A stretch of 64,000 nucleotides of DNA from Flavivirga algicola (GTDB lineage Bacteria; Bacteroidota; Bacteroidia; Flavobacteriales; Flavobacteriaceae), in contig NZ_JABBHF010000011.1 of NCBI RefSeq assembly GCF_012910715.1, positions 1 through 64,000 of the forward strand. Direction: 5' to 3'. Both the position numbers and the translations under genes were made by a program. Of this stretch, positions 33,858 through 43,384 are shown in pieces. The notes below the pieces were generated by a model. The model was given only the letters and a program-made list of their open reading frames with translations, searched no databases and was not told the origin of the DNA. Numbering within the stretch: position 1 is the stretch's first letter; the number at the start of each line of letters is the position of its first letter.

Positions 33858-34931
33858 TTAAAACAGCTTTAGCTGACCATCTTTATATTGTTCATGTAAA
33901 TTCAGGTTAAGCCTTGGCATCCTCTTATTTTTAAAATACTTCAGCCGAGCTAGCCTTACTAGGTTATTAATTTGCTCAGCAATTTTCCCTTCTCCCCGCA
34001 TTCTGGTTCCATAACGAGAATCGTTTAAGCTTCCTCCATGACAGCTTTCTATTTGGTGCAGTACTTTTTGAGCTCGATCTGGCATCGTTTTATGAATCCA
34101 ATCTTTAAAAATTTCGCCAATAGCGCCATTTAACCTCACAATAGTATGGGCTATGGATAAGGCACCATACTCGGATGCTGCTTTTGCTAAAGGTAATATT
34201 TCATGACTATTAATAGATGGAATAATAGGTGCCAGCATCACATTTACAGGAATTCCATTTTCGCTCAAAACTTTAACAGTTTCTAATCTCTTTTTTATGG
34301 TAGCCGTTCGAGGCTCTAAAATGCGTCTTGTGTCTTCTGATAATGAAGTGATTGATAAATTTACACTTATTAAATTATCGTTCGCCAATGCTTTCAAAAC
34401 ATCTAAGTCTCTAAGAATCAATGCATTTTTTGTAATGATAGCGGCTGGATGTTTATATTTTAAAAACACTTCCAAACATTGTCTGGTAATTTTAAATTGT
34501 TTTTCGGCAGGTTGGTAACAATCCGTATTTCCAGACATAACAATTGGATGTGCCTTCCAGCTTTTCTTTTTAATTTTTGCTTCCAATAATTTTGGAGCCG
34601 CTTTTTTTACCATAATGCGGCGTTCAAAATCTAAACCCGCACTGTACCCCCAATATTCATGACTATTACGGGCATAGCAATAAATACAGCCATGCTCACA
34701 ACCTTGGTATGAATTCATTGAGTATGACATCCCAATATCTGGGCTTTCAACCTTGTTTATTATGGTTTTAGGAAATACTTCCAGATAGAGTGTTTTATTT
34801 TTATCACTTATTTCGCCTTCTTTACGGCAATATTCGAGGAAATCGTCACGCATTTCATGACTTAATTCAAAAAAACGATTGTGTACATTACGCTGTGCAC
34901 CACGTCCTTTTATGGCAGATTTTGGATTCAT
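33858..34931 (-). CDS. Radical SAM protein, PA0069 / SplB-like family
   Basis: The 357-residue protein has the radical SAM cluster motif CEHGCIYCYARNSHEYWG (about 73-90), with Cys spacing Cx3Cx2C for a 4Fe-4S cluster. A TIM-barrel core (SVNLSITSLSEDTRRILEPR, VMLAPIIPSINSHEI) follows. The start SAIKGRGAQRNVHNRF is typical of PA0069-type proteins, which are related to spore photoproduct lyase but occur in non-sporulating bacteria. The reaction is not established for this subfamily. It stands alone on the minus strand. Confidence 0.9.
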   Translation of the reverse strand: MNPKSAIKGRGAQRNVHNRFFELSHEMRDDFLEYCRKEGEISDKNKTLYLEVFPKTIINKVESPDIGMSYSMNSYQGCEHGCIYCYARNSHEYWGYSAGLDFERRIMVKKAAPKLLEAKIKKKSWKAHPIVMSGNTDCYQPAEKQFKITRQCLEVFLKYKHPAAIITKNALILRDLDVLKALANDNLISVNLSITSLSEDTRRILEPRTATIKKRLETVKVLSENGIPVNVMLAPIIPSINSHEILPLAKAASEYGALSIAHTIVRLNGAIGEIFKDWIHKTMPDRAQKVLHQIESCHGGSLNDSRYGTRMRGEGKIAEQINNLVRLARLKYFKNKRMPRLNLNLHEQYKDGQLKLF

Positions 34932-35032
34932 TATAGTAAAATTAAAGGTTGAATACGCTTTGGGTAGCTCTTTAAAATTACTTATAAATTCTATTCAAAA
35001 ATGTTAAAGTAGAAATGGGTTATTAACAAATC

Positions 35033-35815
35033 CTATTCCCCTGGAAAATCAGCTTTTCGTTTTTCTAAAAATGCCGTAGTACCCTCCTTAAAATCTTCGC
35101 TTCCAAAGCAATTACCAAACTCTTGAATTTCTGTGCTAAAGCCATTAACACCATCTTTAAAGTTTGCATTTACAGCTCTAATAGCTGCACTTATGGCAAC
35201 TGGAGAATTACGGGCTATTTTATCTGCAATTTTCTCACAAAAAGGAAGTAGTTCGTCTAAATTCGTCACATGATTTACCAAACCATAACTTAAAGCACTA
35301 TTTGCGTCGATCATTCCTGCAGTCATTATAAGTTCCATGGCACGCCCTTTTCCTATTAATTGTGGTAGTCGTTGAGTTCCCCCATAACCAGGAATAACAC
35401 CAAGCGATACTTCAGGCAATCCCATTTTAGCATGATCGCTTGCCACTCTAAAATGACATGCCATCGCTAGTTCTAATCCGCCACCAAGTGCAAAACCATT
35501 TATCGCAGCTATAACTGGCGTAGATAAATTTTCAATAAAATTGAATAACAATTCTTGTCCTGTAGCTGCCAACACCTTACCTTCCTCTACATTGTAGTTT
35601 GCAAACTCACTGATATCGGCTCCCGCAACAAAAGCTTTTTCTCCACTACCAGTAACCATAATAACTTTTATGTTTTTATCTAAATCAGCTTCCTTAAAGA
35701 CATGGTGCAATTCATTGATCGTTTCCTTATTAAGCGCATTTAATTTTTTTGGACGATTGATCGTTATTGTGACAATACTATTATTTACTTCTGATAGTAT
35801 ATTAACGTATTTCAT
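35033..35815 (-). CDS. Enoyl-CoA hydratase/isomerase
   Basis: The 260-residue crotonase-fold enzyme shows the CoA-binding oxyanion motif FVAGADISEFANY (about 70-82) and AINGFALGGGLELAMACHF (about 105-123). The catalytic Glu region is GLPEVSLGVIPGYGGTQRLP (about 133-152). Both catalytic Glu positions are retained, so hydration of trans-2-enoyl-CoA in fatty-acid degradation is likely. It lies 25 bases downstream of the histidine kinase gene and is probably on the same transcript, although no functional link is obvious. Confidence 0.93.
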   Translation of the reverse strand: MKYVNILSEVNNSIVTITINRPKKLNALNKETINELHHVFKEADLDKNIKVIMVTGSGEKAFVAGADISEFANYNVEEGKVLAATGQELLFNFIENLSTPVIAAINGFALGGGLELAMACHFRVASDHAKMGLPEVSLGVIPGYGGTQRLPQLIGKGRAMELIMTAGMIDANSALSYGLVNHVTNLDELLPFCEKIADKIARNSPVAISAAIRAVNANFKDGVNGFSTEIQEFGNCFGSEDFKEGTTAFLEKRKADFPGE

Positions 35816-35840
35816 AGTATTTTTTAAAGTTTATAATGAG

Positions 35841-37298
35841 TTATTCTTTAGGAAAGGTTACTGTAAACGTTGTTCCTTTATCTTTTTCCGATTTGAATTT
35901 TATAGTACCTTTATAAGTTTCCATAATATTTTTAACCATGGCCAAACCAAGTCCCATACCACTTGTTTTTGTTGTAAATTTAGGTTCAAAAACTTTGTCT
36001 TTATTCTCCTCCGAAACACCCGAACCGTTATCTGCGACTGTTACGACAACATCATCGTTTACCGTACCTACATTAATAACAATTTTTGGTGTCTGGTTTT
36101 CTGGCATGGCCTGAATGGCATTTTTAACTAAATTGGTAACCACTCTAATTAATTGTGTTCTGTCAAATTTTGCAATAATTTCTTCGGCCTCAGCTGTAAA
36201 AAATATGTAATCTTCATTAAAAATATCTAATGCTAATTTTACAATTTTCACAACATTTAAAGTTTCACTTTGTTGTGCGGGCATCTTGGCAAAGTTTGAA
36301 AATGCCGATGCAATAGAACTCATCGTATCTATTTGCTGAATGAGCGTTTTACTATACTCATCTAACTTCGAATGGATATTTTCATCGTTCGAATCAAACT
36401 TGCGCTGAAAGTTTTGTACGGTTAAACGCATGGGCGTTAATGGATTTTTAATCTCATGCGCTACTTGCTTAGCCATTTCCCGCCAAGCCTGTTCACGTTC
36501 ACTACGAGCCAATTGTACCGCACTTTCTTCAAGCTCGTCAATCATACTATTATAAGAATTTACCAAAGTGGAAATTTCTTCACTTGTATCATTTACCTCT
36601 ATCTTCTCATTACGTTTTTCTAATCTAGTGGTATTAATTTTATCGCTAATCGTTTTTAGGGATTTGGTAATATATTTAGACAGCAAAAATGCAATACCAA
36701 TAGCCATAAATAAAATGAACATATAGGCATATGCTATACGCCTTAAAAATTCTTCCAGTTCTTTGGAAAGGAAATCGTCTTTTTCTAAATAGGGTAGATT
36801 TAAAATAGCTAGAGGCTTCGATTTTTGATCCGTAAGATAGGTATACGATGATTGGAATGTTTCGCCATTCTCTCTATGTTTATCGACAAACCGATGCTCA
36901 GCAGTATTAGAAATGGCATTTAAAACTTCAGCGTCAAGACATTTAGGAGCTGCATTAATTTGCAATTCTGCTTTAGATGATATTAACAGCCCTCCCTCTA
37001 AATCGTATAAATTAATTTGAAGTTTATGGATATCTGCAACGTTATATATTTCTTCTTTATAAATTAAAGGAATATTCTCCGTTTTTATTTCCCAGGAGTT
37101 CTGTCTGCCATTTAAAACACGTTTAAGATGTGTTTGGATGTTTTCTTCTTTACGCTTCAAACGCTCTTTATGATAATCTTGCCGCTCTTCTTTATATTGA
37201 TAAATAGCAACTGTCGAGATAAGGATGGATGCCAACAAAACCAGCAATATCATTGCTAAAAAAATGCGGGTACGTAAAGAGAGTTTTTTTAGTTTCAT
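35841..37298 (-). CDS. Sensor histidine kinase (NtrY-like)
   Basis: The 485-residue kinase has a first TM (about 12-32), a periplasmic sensor region (about 33-185) and a second TM (about 190-208, YMFILFMAIGIAFLLSKY). A HAMP linker follows, then a HisKA motif AKQVAHEIKNPLTPMRLTVQ with the phospho-acceptor His. The HATPase domain carries NLVKNAIQAM, VADNGSGVSEENK and SGMGLGLAMVKNI. No response regulator is adjacent. It lies 144 bases downstream of hemJ on the same strand. Confidence 0.92.
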   Translation of the reverse strand: MKLKKLSLRTRIFLAMILLVLLASILISTVAIYQYKEERQDYHKERLKRKEENIQTHLKRVLNGRQNSWEIKTENIPLIYKEEIYNVADIHKLQINLYDLEGGLLISSKAELQINAAPKCLDAEVLNAISNTAEHRFVDKHRENGETFQSSYTYLTDQKSKPLAILNLPYLEKDDFLSKELEEFLRRIAYAYMFILFMAIGIAFLLSKYITKSLKTISDKINTTRLEKRNEKIEVNDTSEEISTLVNSYNSMIDELEESAVQLARSEREQAWREMAKQVAHEIKNPLTPMRLTVQNFQRKFDSNDENIHSKLDEYSKTLIQQIDTMSSIASAFSNFAKMPAQQSETLNVVKIVKLALDIFNEDYIFFTAEAEEIIAKFDRTQLIRVVTNLVKNAIQAMPENQTPKIVINVGTVNDDVVVTVADNGSGVSEENKDKVFEPKFTTKTSGMGLGLAMVKNIMETYKGTIKFKSEKDKGTTFTVTFPKE

Positions 37299-37442
37299 TA
37301 ATAATTATTGTGCCTTTAAAAGTTCAATAAATATAACAATAATCACACCAAATATTCCTTTTTAAAAAATTCTAAAAACAAACATCCAAAAAGCTGATAC
37401 TTTTCATTTCATAGTTTGTTTTTTAAGGTTTAGATCTTAAAA

Positions 37443-37991
37443 TTAAGCATCTGGGTTTTTGGCTCGAATATTTTTATAAATTTTAAAGCCTAACATGATT
37501 AAGATGCCTAAAACGATAATGCCTACAACACCCCAAATCCAATTTATGGCACTTTTTAAAATAACCAAAAACACGACAGCAAAAAGAATAAACGTTGCTC
37601 CTTCATTCCAGATACGCATAAAACCTGATGTTTTTTTAACAACGTCATTTTGAAGTGCTTTATAAAACATGTGTGTTTTGAAGTGGTATAAAAATAACAA
37701 TACAACAAAGGCCAATTTAACTTGCATCCAATCTTGGTAAATTAACATGGGGTTTAAATAAAATAGCACCAACCCAAACAACAAAGCCAAAATTGCCGAT
37801 GGCCATGTAATAATAAACCACAGGCGCTTTGCCATAAGTTTTAATTGTTTACCTAATATTTCTTTTTCTGGTGACGGTTTATGAAAGGCTTCTATCTGAT
37901 AAACAAACAATCTGGGAATATAAAACAGTCCTGCAAACCAGGTAATAACAAAAATAAGATGAAACGATTTTATGTAATAGTAATATGCCAT
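37443..37991 (-). CDS. hemJ: Protoporphyrinogen IX oxidase, HemJ type
   Basis: The 182-residue integral membrane protein has about five helices. The HemJ/CopD-like signature is at the start, YYYYIKSFHLIFVITWFAG with the conserved His, and continues WMQVKLAFVVLLFLYHF with the conserved Lys. HemJ oxidises protoporphyrinogen IX to protoporphyrin IX in the membrane. The gene starts 3 bases after the stop of hemH, so the last two steps of heme synthesis are translated together. No hemG or hemY is present in the window. Confidence 0.88.
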   Translation of the reverse strand: MAYYYYIKSFHLIFVITWFAGLFYIPRLFVYQIEAFHKPSPEKEILGKQLKLMAKRLWFIITWPSAILALLFGLVLFYLNPMLIYQDWMQVKLAFVVLLFLYHFKTHMFYKALQNDVVKKTSGFMRIWNEGATFILFAVVFLVILKSAINWIWGVVGIIVLGILIMLGFKIYKNIRAKNPDA

Positions 37992-37993
37992 AG

Positions 37994-39028
37994 TTAACTA
38001 ATTTCAACCGACGATTCTGCCCATTCTGTAATCCATTTTGAAAGTAGGTGAACAAATTCGTCATCGTCATTTAAACAAGGTACTGTTGTAAAATCTTTAC
38101 CACCCATTTCATGAAAAATGGCTTGTCCTTCCATGGCTATTTCTTCAAGGGTTTCTAAACAATCGCTAACAAATGCAGGTGTGACAATGGCCATATTTTT
38201 AATGCCCTGTTTGCCTAAGCGCTCAATGGTTCTATCTGTGTAGGGTTGTAACCATGGGTCGAAGCCTAAACGCGACTGAAAGGATGTAGAATATGAACCT
38301 TCTTTAAAATCCAATTTTTCGGCAACCAGCCTAGTCACTTCATAACATTGATGCCTGTAACAAAACTCATGAGCTTCAGATGGTGTTACACAGCAACTAC
38401 CGTCTATTTTACAATGTGATTTTGTAACATCACTTTTTCTAATATGGCGTTCAGGAACCCCATGATATGAAAATAATAAATGCTCATAATTTGTACCTTC
38501 TAAATGATTTTTTATGGAGTTAGAAAGGACCTCAATGTAATCAGGTTTATTATAAAATGCAGAAACGGATTCTATTTTTAAGTTTGAAAAATACTGCTGG
38601 CGTAATTCTTCTGTCAACACCGTTATGGTTTCGGTAGTTGCCATGGCAAACTGAGGGTACAAAGGAAATAACAAAACCTCATCGACACCTTTATCCACCA
38701 ATTCCTGTATGCCTTTTTTTATAGTCATACTCCCATAACGCATCGCTAATGCGACAGGAATATCAACCTGTTTTTGTATTTTGTTTTGTAATCTTTCTGA
38801 TAATACGATTAAAGGAGACCCCTCTGCCCACCATATTTTTTTATAAGCTGCTGCAGATTGCTTTGGGCGGGTATTCAATATAATACCTTTCACCAAAGCA
38901 GTTCTTGCGGCAAATGGAATATCAATAACCCGTTCGTCCATTAAAAATTCTCCTAAATATTTCTTTACATCTTTTGGTTCTGGACTATCTGGAGAACCAA
39001 GGTTAACTAGTAAAACTCCTTTTTTCAT
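37994..39028 (-). CDS. hemH: Ferrochelatase
   Basis: The 344-residue enzyme inserts Fe(II) into protoporphyrin IX. Motifs are VLLVNLGSPDSPEPKDV at the start, the catalytic His in LFSYHGVPERHIRKS, and the conserved acidic segment LETLEEIAMEG. A Cys-rich insertion (CKIDGSCCVTPSEAHEFCYRHQC, described by its ends) is present in the middle, but the C-terminus does not resemble the 2Fe-2S extension of animal enzymes. It is upstream of and 2 bases from hemJ. The divergent hemA operon lies beyond the AraC gene. Confidence 0.95.
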   Translation of the reverse strand: MKKGVLLVNLGSPDSPEPKDVKKYLGEFLMDERVIDIPFAARTALVKGIILNTRPKQSAAAYKKIWWAEGSPLIVLSERLQNKIQKQVDIPVALAMRYGSMTIKKGIQELVDKGVDEVLLFPLYPQFAMATTETITVLTEELRQQYFSNLKIESVSAFYNKPDYIEVLSNSIKNHLEGTNYEHLLFSYHGVPERHIRKSDVTKSHCKIDGSCCVTPSEAHEFCYRHQCYEVTRLVAEKLDFKEGSYSTSFQSRLGFDPWLQPYTDRTIERLGKQGIKNMAIVTPAFVSDCLETLEEIAMEGQAIFHEMGGKDFTTVPCLNDDDEFVHLLSKWITEWAESSVEIS

Positions 39029-39042
39029 GAATCGTTTTCTTT

Positions 39043-40023
39043 TTACGAAGATAAGGACATTACATATTTTTTAGGCGTAGTGCCATATTTCTTTTTAAAA
39101 GCAGCAATAAAATGACTAGAGGTACTATATCCTACTTTATGCCCCACTTCGTTGACATTGTTGTCGCCAGACTCTAATAGTTTTCTAGCAACTTCCATCT
39201 TGTAATCAAATAAAAAACTAAATACAGAATCTCCATAAATTTGTTTAAAGCCTTCTTTTAGTTTTTTAAGAGTTAATCCTATTTCATCTGCTAGTTCCTG
39301 TAAACTTGGAGGTTCTGCCATACGGGCAATAACAATTTCTTTGGCTTTTCTAATTTTTATAACATTGGCCTCGTCTACTAAAAACGGACATTGCTCAACA
39401 TCGGCATCTTCACTCCTGTTAAAATACAAACTTAAAAGCTCATATGCTTTTCCTTTAAAATACAGATTCTTGATGGATTGATTAAGGTTATAATTTATTA
39501 ATTGGTTTAAAACAATGGCCATTGAAGGAGAAATGACACCATCTTTATAATACTTTTTATCCTTATTATCATCACTTAAAAAAGTAATATAATCTGCTTC
39601 TTGAGAAAACAATGCATGAAAGTTTTTAATAGATATTAAAATGGAAACCATCCATGAGTTAGGATCTATTTGCAAATTAATTGGCAAATCACGTTGGGGA
39701 TTATACAATAACAATGAATTCTCTTCGAGAATGTTTAAGGTATACCTGCCTTCATTAAAAACAAAGCGACTCGTCCCTTTTACGCAAAAATGAAATTGAA
39801 TATAATCACTATCTATTTCTTTAGCAAGAGATTGCACTTGGTTTGATTCATTTTTAAATGTTAAAACCAAAGCACCATCATCGACTTTTGTTTCATCAAA
39901 AGAACTTTGAGCGACACTTTTATGACTGTTTATTTCATCATTCATAATGATTTTATTTAGATTGGTTCTAAATAGATTAGACAAAAACCGCCTAATCATA
40001 GGCAAAAATATGACATTTATCAT
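39043..40023 (-). CDS. AraC-family regulator beside the heme genes
   Basis: This 326-residue protein has a sensing domain with FHFCVKGTSRFVFNEGRYTL (about 72-91). Its C-terminal AraC HTH pair is PPSLQELADEIGLTLKKLKEG and NVNEVGHKVGYSTSSHFIAAF (about 240-315). It lies between hemH (14 bases upstream of the hemH start) and the divergent hemA, so it is placed to control both heme arms, perhaps in response to iron or heme supply. That control is inference. A second in-frame ATG at 39945 would skip the first 26 residues. Confidence 0.88.
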   Translation of the reverse strand: MINVIFLPMIRRFLSNLFRTNLNKIIMNDEINSHKSVAQSSFDETKVDDGALVLTFKNESNQVQSLAKEIDSDYIQFHFCVKGTSRFVFNEGRYTLNILEENSLLLYNPQRDLPINLQIDPNSWMVSILISIKNFHALFSQEADYITFLSDDNKDKKYYKDGVISPSMAIVLNQLINYNLNQSIKNLYFKGKAYELLSLYFNRSEDADVEQCPFLVDEANVIKIRKAKEIVIARMAEPPSLQELADEIGLTLKKLKEGFKQIYGDSVFSFLFDYKMEVARKLLESGDNNVNEVGHKVGYSTSSHFIAAFKKKYGTTPKKYVMSLSS

Positions 40024-40104
40024 ATAATATGAAAAAACAACGTTAAAAAACCCAAAACGATATTAAAAGTTCTTTGAGCGTTATTTTTTTTCTTGGCATA
40101 CATA

Positions 40105-40112
40105 TATTTTTG
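40105..40112 (+). promoter_or_regulatory. hemA operon promoter, -7 box
   Basis: TATTTTTG matches TAnnTTTG and lies 22 bases upstream of the ATG at 40135. This argues against the in-frame ATG at 40093, which lies upstream of the box. Confidence 0.6.
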
Positions 40113-40134
40113 CTTTGAATTATCAGGTATCAGC

Positions 40135-41397
40135 ATGCAGAAGTACAACATATCAAGAAGTAACTACTTTTATGCCATTGGTTTAAGTTATAAAAAAGCC
40201 GATGCAGATATTAGAGGTCGCTTTAGTTTAGACGAAGAAGGCAAACAAGCTTTGCTGAACCAAGCAAAGGAAAATGACATTGAAAGCTTGGTGGTTACAT
40301 CGACTTGTAACCGAACCGAAATTTATGGTTTTGCGCAGCACCCTTTTCAATTAATTCAATTACTTTGTGACAATACAAGAGGTACGGTAGAAGAATTTCA
40401 AGACGTCGCCTATATCTACAAAAATAAAGATGCTATTGCCCACATGTTCCGTGTTGGTTCTGGTTTAGATAGTCAGATTCTTGGAGATTTTGAAATTATT
40501 AGCCAATTGAAGTCCAGCGCTCGCGCTTCAAAAAAACACGGATTACTAAATCATTTTTCAGAACGATTGGTAAATGCTGTTATTCAAGCGAGCAAACGTA
40601 TCAAGACTGAAACTAATATTTCCTCTGGAGCAACTTCGGTGTCTTTTGCTTCTGTTCAATACATTTTTAACACAGTTAAAGATGTTTCAAACAAAAATAT
40701 TTTGCTTTTCGGAACTGGAAAAATAGGCAGAAATACTTGTGAAAATCTTGTAAAGCATACCGAAAATGAACAAATCACTTTAATCAACAGAACCAAAGGC
40801 AAAGCAGAATTAATTGCTGGAAAGTTCGACCTGATCGTTAAAGATTATGCAAATTTACAAGAAGAGATTAGTAAATCTGACATTTTAATTGTTGCCACAG
40901 GAGCCCAACGCCCTACTATCGATAAACATATCATTCAGTCTAAAAAACCGCTTTTAGTTTTAGATCTGTCAATTCCAAAAAATGTAGACTCTAATGTTGA
41001 AACGTTAGACAACGTTACCTTGGTTCATTTGGATCATTTATCTAAAATCACAGATAAAACTTTAGAAGAAAGAAAAAAGCATATTCCTTTAGCAGAATCT
41101 ATTATAGAAGAAGTGAAAACGGAATTTAATCAATGGTTAGAAACCAGAAAGTTTGCTCCAACTATCAAAGCGTTAAAACACAAGCTTACTAATTTTGCTT
41201 CTGCCGAATTAGAAACGCAACGCAAAAAAAATGCTGATTTTAATGAAGCTCAGGCAGAACTAATTAGCAGCAATATCATTCAAAAAATAACCAACCACTT
41301 TGCGCATCATTTAAAAGATGACAATATCTCCACTGATGACAGCCTGGAACTTATAAAAAAAGTATTTCAGTTAGAAGAACCAACAACGCATGTCTAA
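40135..41397 (+). CDS. hemA: Glutamyl-tRNA reductase
   Basis: From the ATG at 40135 the enzyme has 420 residues. The nucleophilic Cys is in VVTSTCNRTEIYG, HMFRVGSGLDSQILGDFEI is the glutamyl-tRNA binding helix region, and ILLFGTGKIGRNTCENL is the NADPH-binding fold. A C-terminal dimerisation domain ends the protein. It makes glutamate-1-semialdehyde, the committed step of C5-pathway heme synthesis. It is first in the plus-strand heme operon and its stop overlaps the hemC start by 8 bases. hemL, needed for the next step, is not in the window. Confidence 0.95.
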   Translation: MQKYNISRSNYFYAIGLSYKKADADIRGRFSLDEEGKQALLNQAKENDIESLVVTSTCNRTEIYGFAQHPFQLIQLLCDNTRGTVEEFQDVAYIYKNKDAIAHMFRVGSGLDSQILGDFEIISQLKSSARASKKHGLLNHFSERLVNAVIQASKRIKTETNISSGATSVSFASVQYIFNTVKDVSNKNILLFGTGKIGRNTCENLVKHTENEQITLINRTKGKAELIAGKFDLIVKDYANLQEEISKSDILIVATGAQRPTIDKHIIQSKKPLLVLDLSIPKNVDSNVETLDNVTLVHLDHLSKITDKTLEERKKHIPLAESIIEEVKTEFNQWLETRKFAPTIKALKHKLTNFASAELETQRKKNADFNEAQAELISSNIIQKITNHFAHHLKDDNISTDDSLELIKKVFQLEEPTTHV

Positions 41398-42967
41398 AAT
41401 CATTAGAATTGGCACACGCGATAGTGAATTAGCACTATGGCAGGCAAACATTGTACAACAACAACTCGAAAATTTAGGATATAAAACAGAACTTGTACCA
41501 GTAAAGTCGACAGGCGACTTGGTTTTAGACAAGCCTTTATATGAGCTAGGTATTACTGGAATTTTTACGCGTACTCTAGATATTGCCATGCTAAACCATG
41601 ACATTGACATCGCTGTACATTCCCTAAAAGATGTGCCTACAGTTTTGCCAAAAGGGATAACCCAAGTGGCCGTTTTAAAACGAGGCAATGTAAATGACAC
41701 CCTCGTCTTTAAAAAGAACGAAGAATTTCTAAGCTCAAAAAATGCAACCATAGCTACAGGAAGCCTAAGGCGAAAAGCACAATGGTTAAATAGATATCCC
41801 ACACACACGATTGAGGATTTACGTGGTAATGTAAATTCAAGATTACAAAAGCTAGAAGACAATGCCCATTGGAATGGAGCTATTTTCGCGGCCGCAGGCA
41901 TAGGGCGTATTGGAATAAGACCCGACGAAGCCATTAATCTGGACTGGATGGTTCCTGCTCCTGCTCAAGGCGCTATTATGATAACTGCTCTAGAGGAAGA
42001 TGACTATGTAAAAACGGCATGTGCTGAATTAAATCATGAAGAAACTGAAATTTGCACCACGATTGAGCGTGCATTTTTAAACCGGTTAGAAGGTGGGTGT
42101 ACGGCACCTATTGGAGCTTTAGCCAAAATTAAAAATGAAGAAATACATTTTAAAGGTATCCTTTTAAGTAAAGATGGCTCAAAAAAAATAGAAATCACCA
42201 GAACCGAAAAACTAGGTAAGCATCAAAATTTAGCTGTCTTTTGTGCCGATTATATTATAGAGCGCGGAGGCAAACGATTGATGGATGACATTAAATACGC
42301 AAACAAACCAACAAATGTGATCTCTACTAAATCTTTAACCGAAGACCAGCGTTTATTGTTTCACGAAAAAGTAATTGCGAAAAGTGATGATTTTATCAAA
42401 ATAAGTTTAAATCGTATTCGCCCGCAACTCCTAAAATCTGAAATAAGAAATGTCATTATAACGAGTAAAAATGCTGTCGATGCTCTGGTGACAAACTATT
42501 CGGCCGCCGAATTACAATTTAAAAACATTTACTGTGTTGGACGACGAACCAAAAGACTTATTGAAAGTAAAATTGGCAAAGTAAAACACATCGAAAAAAA
42601 TGCACAAAAGCTGGCAGAATATTTAGTAGAATACCTTGAAGGTACCGAAGTAACCTATTTTTGTAGCGACATAAGATTAGATGCATTACCCTTAACCTTG
42701 GCCGAAAACAATATAAAAGTTAACGAAATAGAAGCTTATCAAACTAAATTTGACGGTCATAAAGTTGAAGAATCGGTAGAAGCCGTGATGTTTTACAGTC
42801 CATCTACCGTACAAAGTTTTGTACAAAAAAATGGTGCAGATGTTATTGCCTTTTGTATTGGAGACACTACGGCAAAAGAAGCAAAAAACCATTTTAAAGA
42901 TGTCAGGGTTGCAAAAGTCCCAACGGTTGAAAGTGTCATTGAATTAGTAAATGAACATTATATCTAA
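41390..42967 (+). CDS. hemC-hemD: Hydroxymethylbilane synthase fused to uroporphyrinogen-III synthase
   Basis: The 525-residue fusion begins with HMBS (about 1-305): IGTRDSELALWQAN, HSLKDVPTVLP, TGSLRRKAQW, and NRLEGGCTAPIGA with Cys237 carrying the dipyrromethane cofactor. It continues with a HemD domain (about 308-525): VIITSKNAVDALV, IYCVGRRTKRLIE, VMFYSPSTVQSFV and AFCIGDTTAKEA. The fused enzyme would pass the unstable hydroxymethylbilane directly to the cyclising step. The start overlaps hemA by 8 bases and the stop overlaps the next gene by 1 base. Such fusions are known in Flavobacteriaceae. Confidence 0.95.
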   Translation: MSKIIRIGTRDSELALWQANIVQQQLENLGYKTELVPVKSTGDLVLDKPLYELGITGIFTRTLDIAMLNHDIDIAVHSLKDVPTVLPKGITQVAVLKRGNVNDTLVFKKNEEFLSSKNATIATGSLRRKAQWLNRYPTHTIEDLRGNVNSRLQKLEDNAHWNGAIFAAAGIGRIGIRPDEAINLDWMVPAPAQGAIMITALEEDDYVKTACAELNHEETEICTTIERAFLNRLEGGCTAPIGALAKIKNEEIHFKGILLSKDGSKKIEITRTEKLGKHQNLAVFCADYIIERGGKRLMDDIKYANKPTNVISTKSLTEDQRLLFHEKVIAKSDDFIKISLNRIRPQLLKSEIRNVIITSKNAVDALVTNYSAAELQFKNIYCVGRRTKRLIESKIGKVKHIEKNAQKLAEYLVEYLEGTEVTYFCSDIRLDALPLTLAENNIKVNEIEAYQTKFDGHKVEESVEAVMFYSPSTVQSFVQKNGADVIAFCIGDTTAKEAKNHFKDVRVAKVPTVESVIELVNEHYI

Positions 42968-43269
42968 TGGTTTATTTAACCGTTTTATTATTTATAAAAA
43001 AAGGAAAAGAGGACGTTTTTAATGAATATGAAGCATTGGTGCTTCCCATAATTAAGGATTATAACGGAAAACTAATTTATAGGGTTAGACCAACACAGGA
43101 TAATTTTATTAGTTCTGAAGACGAATTACCTTATGAAATACATTTTATTTCATTTGAAACTAATGGTGATTTTCTGAATTTTATAAATGATAATAAAAGA
43201 AAACGTTTTGAAAAACTAAAAGTAGACGCTATAAAATCTACTTTTATAACCAAAGGCGAAAAGTTATAA
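42967..43269 (+). CDS. DUF1330-family small protein
   Basis: The 100-residue cytoplasmic protein has a ferredoxin-like fold pattern: VYLTVLLFIKKGKEDVFNEYE at the start, YNGKLIYRVRPTQ in the middle and YEIHFISFETNGDFLNFIND later. This matches DUF1330 or related dimeric alpha-beta barrel proteins. The start codon overlaps the hemCD stop (taatg), so it is translationally coupled to heme synthesis. The role is unknown. Confidence 0.7.
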   Translation: MVYLTVLLFIKKGKEDVFNEYEALVLPIIKDYNGKLIYRVRPTQDNFISSEDELPYEIHFISFETNGDFLNFINDNKRKRFEKLKVDAIKSTFITKGEKL

Positions 43270-43270
43270 T

Positions 43271-43384
43271 ATTGACATTCCTGTTACCTCACTGAGTATA
43301 GTCGAAGTGTCCAAGTAGGAATCTAATATATAAAAATTAAGTTTCAATTAAAAAGATTCCTGCCTTTGCAGGAATGATTATAAT
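43271..43384. repeat. Intergenic dispersed repeat unit, best preserved copy
   Basis: The gap before hemE is filled by CACTGAGTATAGTCGAAGTGTC (43290-43311, inverted ends), a 28-base core at 43333-43360 shared exactly with the scoA-scoB gap, and a hairpin attcctgc-cttt-gcaggaat at 43356-43375. Fragments of the same theme occur near 2.0, 22.3 and 62.8 kb and inside tex and metG. It is probably a non-autonomous mobile or regulatory repeat. Confidence 0.75.

Noticed and set aside
41371-41934. 187-codon antisense frame over hemC
   Set aside because: It is the shadow of the strongly conserved HemC domain and has no independent support.
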